This document shows, one piece after another, positions 61,784 to 64,000 of a stretch of 64,000 nt of DNA (position 1 is the stretch's first letter; every line of letters begins with the position of its first letter). The stretch is taken from positions 1 through 64,000 of the forward strand of contig JAITPN010000014.1 of the NCBI GenBank assembly GCA_031289415.1, given 5' to 3'. The position numbers were made by a program, and so were the translations under genes. This DNA is from Prevotellaceae bacterium (GTDB lineage: Bacteria > Bacteroidota > Bacteroidia > Bacteroidales > UBA932). The notes beneath the pieces are model-generated. The model did not search any database. It was not told the DNA's origin and was given only the letters and a program-made list of their open reading frames with translations.

Positions 61784-61981
61784 TTAATTATTTTCTTCCA
61801 AAAGTTGCATTTGTTGACGGTAAATAGCTTTTTTAACTTTATCGCGACGTTGTACAGATCTCTTTACAAACGCCTTGCGACTACGCAACTCACGCACTGT
61901 GCCGGTTTTTTCAAACTTACGTTTAAACTTCTTTAATGCGCGTTCTATGTTTTCGCCTTCTTTAACTGGTACTATAATCAT
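61784..61981 (-). CDS. rpsU: 30S ribosomal protein S21
   Basis: 65 residues (MIIVPVKEGENIERALKKFK, then RKFEKTGTVRELRSRKAF). S21 is the last protein added to the 30S subunit; in Bacteroidota it helps to bury the anti-Shine-Dalgarno end of 16S RNA. The start is unusually well marked by a strong Shine-Dalgarno sequence (61990-61999), rare in this phylum. Confidence 0.95.
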   Translation of the reverse strand: MIIVPVKEGENIERALKKFKRKFEKTGTVRELRSRKAFVKRSVQRRDKVKKAIYRQQMQLLEENN

Positions 61982-61989
61982 AATGCAAC

Positions 61990-61999
61990 CACCTCCTTT
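61990..61999 (-). promoter_or_regulatory. strong Shine-Dalgarno of rpsU
   Basis: AAAGGAGGTG on the minus strand matches 10 bases of the 16S 3' end complement, 10 nt from GGAGG to the ATG. Most genes here lack such a site. Published work in Flavobacterium reports that S21 blocks anti-SD pairing and that rpsU keeps a strong SD for autoregulation; this sequence fits that model. The -7 box TACCTTTG is at 62012-62019. Confidence 0.8.
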
Positions 62000-62178
62000 T
62001 ATTTAGGGCGGCAAAGGTAATTATTTATTTCCGAATCACAAAATTTATTTTGCGACAAGGTTCGAGAATGTAAAAAAATTACACATTTTGTTTATCGTTT
62101 TAAATAAAATGTTTATCTTTGTAACATAATCTGATATATAAAAATATAGCGTGTGTGTTTGTCAATAAATAAAAAATC

Positions 62179-63738
62179 ATGAAAAAAATAGTATTTATAA
62201 CAATTTTATTATTCTCCGGGGTTGATGGCTTTTGTCAGTTATCACACATGGATAGTATAAAACAGGAGCGTCGTAATGAGGTTGATTTTATTATAAAATC
62301 ATTGGTCGACAATAATATAGATGCATTACGCGGATTAACAAAAGAGGAATGGGATGAAGGGATAAGAGAAATTTACAAGAAAGTAGATGAAGCAAATACA
62401 AGACGAGAATATTATTTTGCGTTGCGGTATTTCGGAGCATTGATAAATGATGCGCATAGCGCATTTCCTGACAACGGAGTTTATAGTAGAAAAGGTATTT
62501 TCCGAGAAACAGATACAATATTTCCTATTTGGGTGAAATCTTGGTATGACAACAGTGTTTTTACAGTCAAAGATTTTTCGGATAATATCCCCCAATACTC
62601 CGAAATAATCTCTATAAATGACATTCCTGCAAAAGAAATTGCACTGAAACAACGAAAAATCATACCCAACGAAAGTCGTCTTGCCATAGCTGCAACATCA
62701 ATATCTTCCTCTGTTTCAGATGAAGGAGATCCGCGTACAGGGACGTCCTTTGTCAATTATTTATTCTGTGAAAATATCAAACAGCCTTTTATTGTAGAAT
62801 ATAAATCGTGCAATGACACGATATTACATAAAACAATATTGAAAGGATTGCCACGTGGAGAAGTTTTTCAAGCGCTTAAAAAAGACGGAAATGCCCAAAA
62901 AGAAGGCTTTGCCATGATATTCAGTTTGGGTAAAAACACCATAAATTACAATAAAATAAACGATACTATCGGCGTTTTAAAAATTAAAATGTTTTTAGCC
63001 TCAGGAGTCTTTCGTTTCCTTTTTGCAGGGACAGATGCCGGTTTTTATAAAAAATTAGCAAAATGTATGAAACAGATAAAAAAAGATGGCATTACACATT
63101 TGATACTTGATATACGTGACAACGTAGGTGGGTATGTATATGATGTTTATGAGTTATTGGCTTGTTTCACTGATGAAAAATTTCCTATAACCGACATATA
63201 TAAAATAAACGATAACAACAGACAAGCTGCACAAAAAACATTAAAAGGAACATATAAGTATATTTATGGGAAAAAGAATCCTGATGCACGACGTTCGATA
63301 GAAATTTTTAATTCTTTGCCTGTGGGTTCTTATTTTAGAAGCGACACGATACTTCCTATGCATTACACACCGAGATATTCAGGTGAAAAATATATTGGTA
63401 AAACATATTTGTTGACGAATGGAATGTGTTACTCTGCATCTATTCTATTCGCTGATTTATTCCAATCACAAAAATTGGGATTATTGGTAGGAGAGTCCCC
63501 CGGAGGTTATACAGCGGTTTCGAATGGAGATTATATCAATATAACTTTGCCATTATCGAAAAGGATACCCCTTAAAGTATCTGAAGGTGTAACAGGAAAT
63601 TCTATAAATCTTAAATATGAATATTTAAAACCGGATATTCCAATAGAGCCTACTTTAGAAGAATGGCTATACGACAGATACGATCCTTTGGCATTATTAA
63701 TGGCAATGATTAAAGAAAGTAGAGTTGTAAAAAAATGA
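62179..63738 (+). CDS. secreted S41-family peptidase
   Basis: 519 residues with a signal peptide (MKKIVFITILLFSGVDGFCQ). A helical N-terminal region (20-110), a PDZ-like region around FSDNIPQYSEIISINDIPAK, and an S41 catalytic core: GVLKIKMFLASG, THLILDIRDNVGGYVYDVYE, and the nucleophile Ser in GMCYSASILFADLFQSQKLG with GESPGGYTAV. It is likely a tail-specific or scavenging protease in the periplasm or on the surface. The AT-rich DNA suggests it was acquired. Confidence 0.85.
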   Translation: MKKIVFITILLFSGVDGFCQLSHMDSIKQERRNEVDFIIKSLVDNNIDALRGLTKEEWDEGIREIYKKVDEANTRREYYFALRYFGALINDAHSAFPDNGVYSRKGIFRETDTIFPIWVKSWYDNSVFTVKDFSDNIPQYSEIISINDIPAKEIALKQRKIIPNESRLAIAATSISSSVSDEGDPRTGTSFVNYLFCENIKQPFIVEYKSCNDTILHKTILKGLPRGEVFQALKKDGNAQKEGFAMIFSLGKNTINYNKINDTIGVLKIKMFLASGVFRFLFAGTDAGFYKKLAKCMKQIKKDGITHLILDIRDNVGGYVYDVYELLACFTDEKFPITDIYKINDNNRQAAQKTLKGTYKYIYGKKNPDARRSIEIFNSLPVGSYFRSDTILPMHYTPRYSGEKYIGKTYLLTNGMCYSASILFADLFQSQKLGLLVGESPGGYTAVSNGDYINITLPLSKRIPLKVSEGVTGNSINLKYEYLKPDIPIEPTLEEWLYDRYDPLALLMAMIKESRVVKK

Positions 63739-63776
63739 AACAGTTTCTAAGAATCCTCAAAAACACATGACAAAAT

Positions 63777-64000
63777 TTACTTCAACGGTAACATTTCAAC
63801 CGTTTTATAAAATACTTCGGCACATTCGAGTTGAAGTAAAATTTTACCTTTCGTTTGACTTAGGTTGTAGGCATTGTTCACCAAATGTCCGTTTACGTAG
63901 TGTTCCGATTTGTCGTCAATGCAAATGATTTCAATGGTATTCCAATCCGACGTTTCAAAGTTTTCGGTACGGATAATCCGTTTTAATCCGTTGTTTTCAA
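63777..64000 (-). CDS. DUF1080-type protein, C-terminal part only
   Basis: The minus-strand frame is open to the window edge and ends at a stop at 63777-63779. The visible 74 codons (DWNTIEIICIDDKSEHYVNG, HLVNNAYNLSQTKGKILLQL, ending VEMLPLK) match the last strands of a DUF1080 (3-keto-disaccharide hydrolase-like) lectin-type beta-sandwich, with the W-N-x-I-E-I and V-N-G motifs. The start lies beyond 64000. It converges on the S41 peptidase gene. Confidence 0.7.
   Translation of the reverse strand, partial: ENNGLKRIIRTENFETSDWNTIEIICIDDKSEHYVNGHLVNNAYNLSQTKGKILLQLECAEVFYKTVEMLPLK

Overview
The window is a chromosomal segment of a Bacteroidota bacterium, most likely order Bacteroidales. The evidence is promoters of the TTTG-N19..21-TAnnTTTG type before many genes, almost no Shine-Dalgarno sequences except a very strong one at rpsU, TonB-dependent receptors, BACON, BspA-like and lipocalin-like lipoproteins, the rpmB-rpmG-DUF4295 cluster, FloA, a PPi-type phosphofructokinase and a Bacteroides-type AhpC/KatA/OxyR set. 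A genus cannot be named from sequence alone. Housekeeping stretches are GC-rich; accessory stretches (1-1.7 kb, 10.4-17.4 kb, 30-31.2 kb, 62-63.8 kb) are AT-rich.

Layout. 1-1.76 kb: an unknown gene cut by the window edge, then a small gene that looks split by a REP-like palindrome array and its IS200-like (RAYT-type) transposase. 1.76-7.4 kb: peroxide defence (ahpC, katA, oxyR), with OxyR-like palindromes just upstream of the ahpC and katA promoters, plus a small membrane protein, an M28 peptidase and aquaporin Z. 7.4-10.3 kb: a MITE-like repeat, a decayed leucine-rich-repeat lipoprotein, engB, a META lipoprotein and xseA. 10.4-17.4 kb: an accessory island with a broken IS1-family element and two copies of one module. 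Each module has a DUF4143-type ATPase (one intact, one an internal-deletion remnant), a promoter, a roughly 235-nt structured RNA ending in a terminator, and co-directional exported-protein genes whose intergenic gaps carry further conserved hairpins.

17.4-30.4 kb: ileS, a PfkB-type sugar/nucleoside kinase, cvpA, a 21-bp tandem repeat, tsaB, a TPR membrane protein, pepP and a TonB-dependent receptor. 30.4-36.3 kb: a UPF0175/DUF3368 toxin-antitoxin pair, a metallo-beta-lactamase-fold hydrolase, gtrA, a CDP-alcohol phosphotransferase, and a thiamine-uptake operon (TPP riboswitch, TonB receptor, PnuT). 36.6-40 kb: a large BACON lipoprotein preceded by a leader reading frame interrupted by a C14 tract, a candidate phase-variable switch. 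40-46.6 kb: mtaB, a glycosyltransferase, a TPR protein, DUF6913 and PPi-phosphofructokinase on one strand, diverging from class II aldolase. 46.7-56.6 kb: ftsY, ribosomal proteins, floA, dnaE and uvrA. 56.7-64 kb: a lipoprotein, two tRNAs, a flavodiiron protein, grpE-dnaJ, hpf, a tyrosine recombinase, rpsU, an S41 peptidase and the end of a DUF1080 protein.

The most unusual signals are: (i) arrays of a 7-bp word family (C-N-C-[TA]-T-[ACT]-A) at six intergenic loci, often as facing inverted arms and twice running into the 3' end of a gene (mtaB, uvrA); (ii) the duplicated structured RNA, whose helices are kept although their sequences differ; (iii) the C14-interrupted leader frame that ends 7 bp before the BACON lipoprotein start; (iv) the palindrome array beside a RAYT-type transposase.
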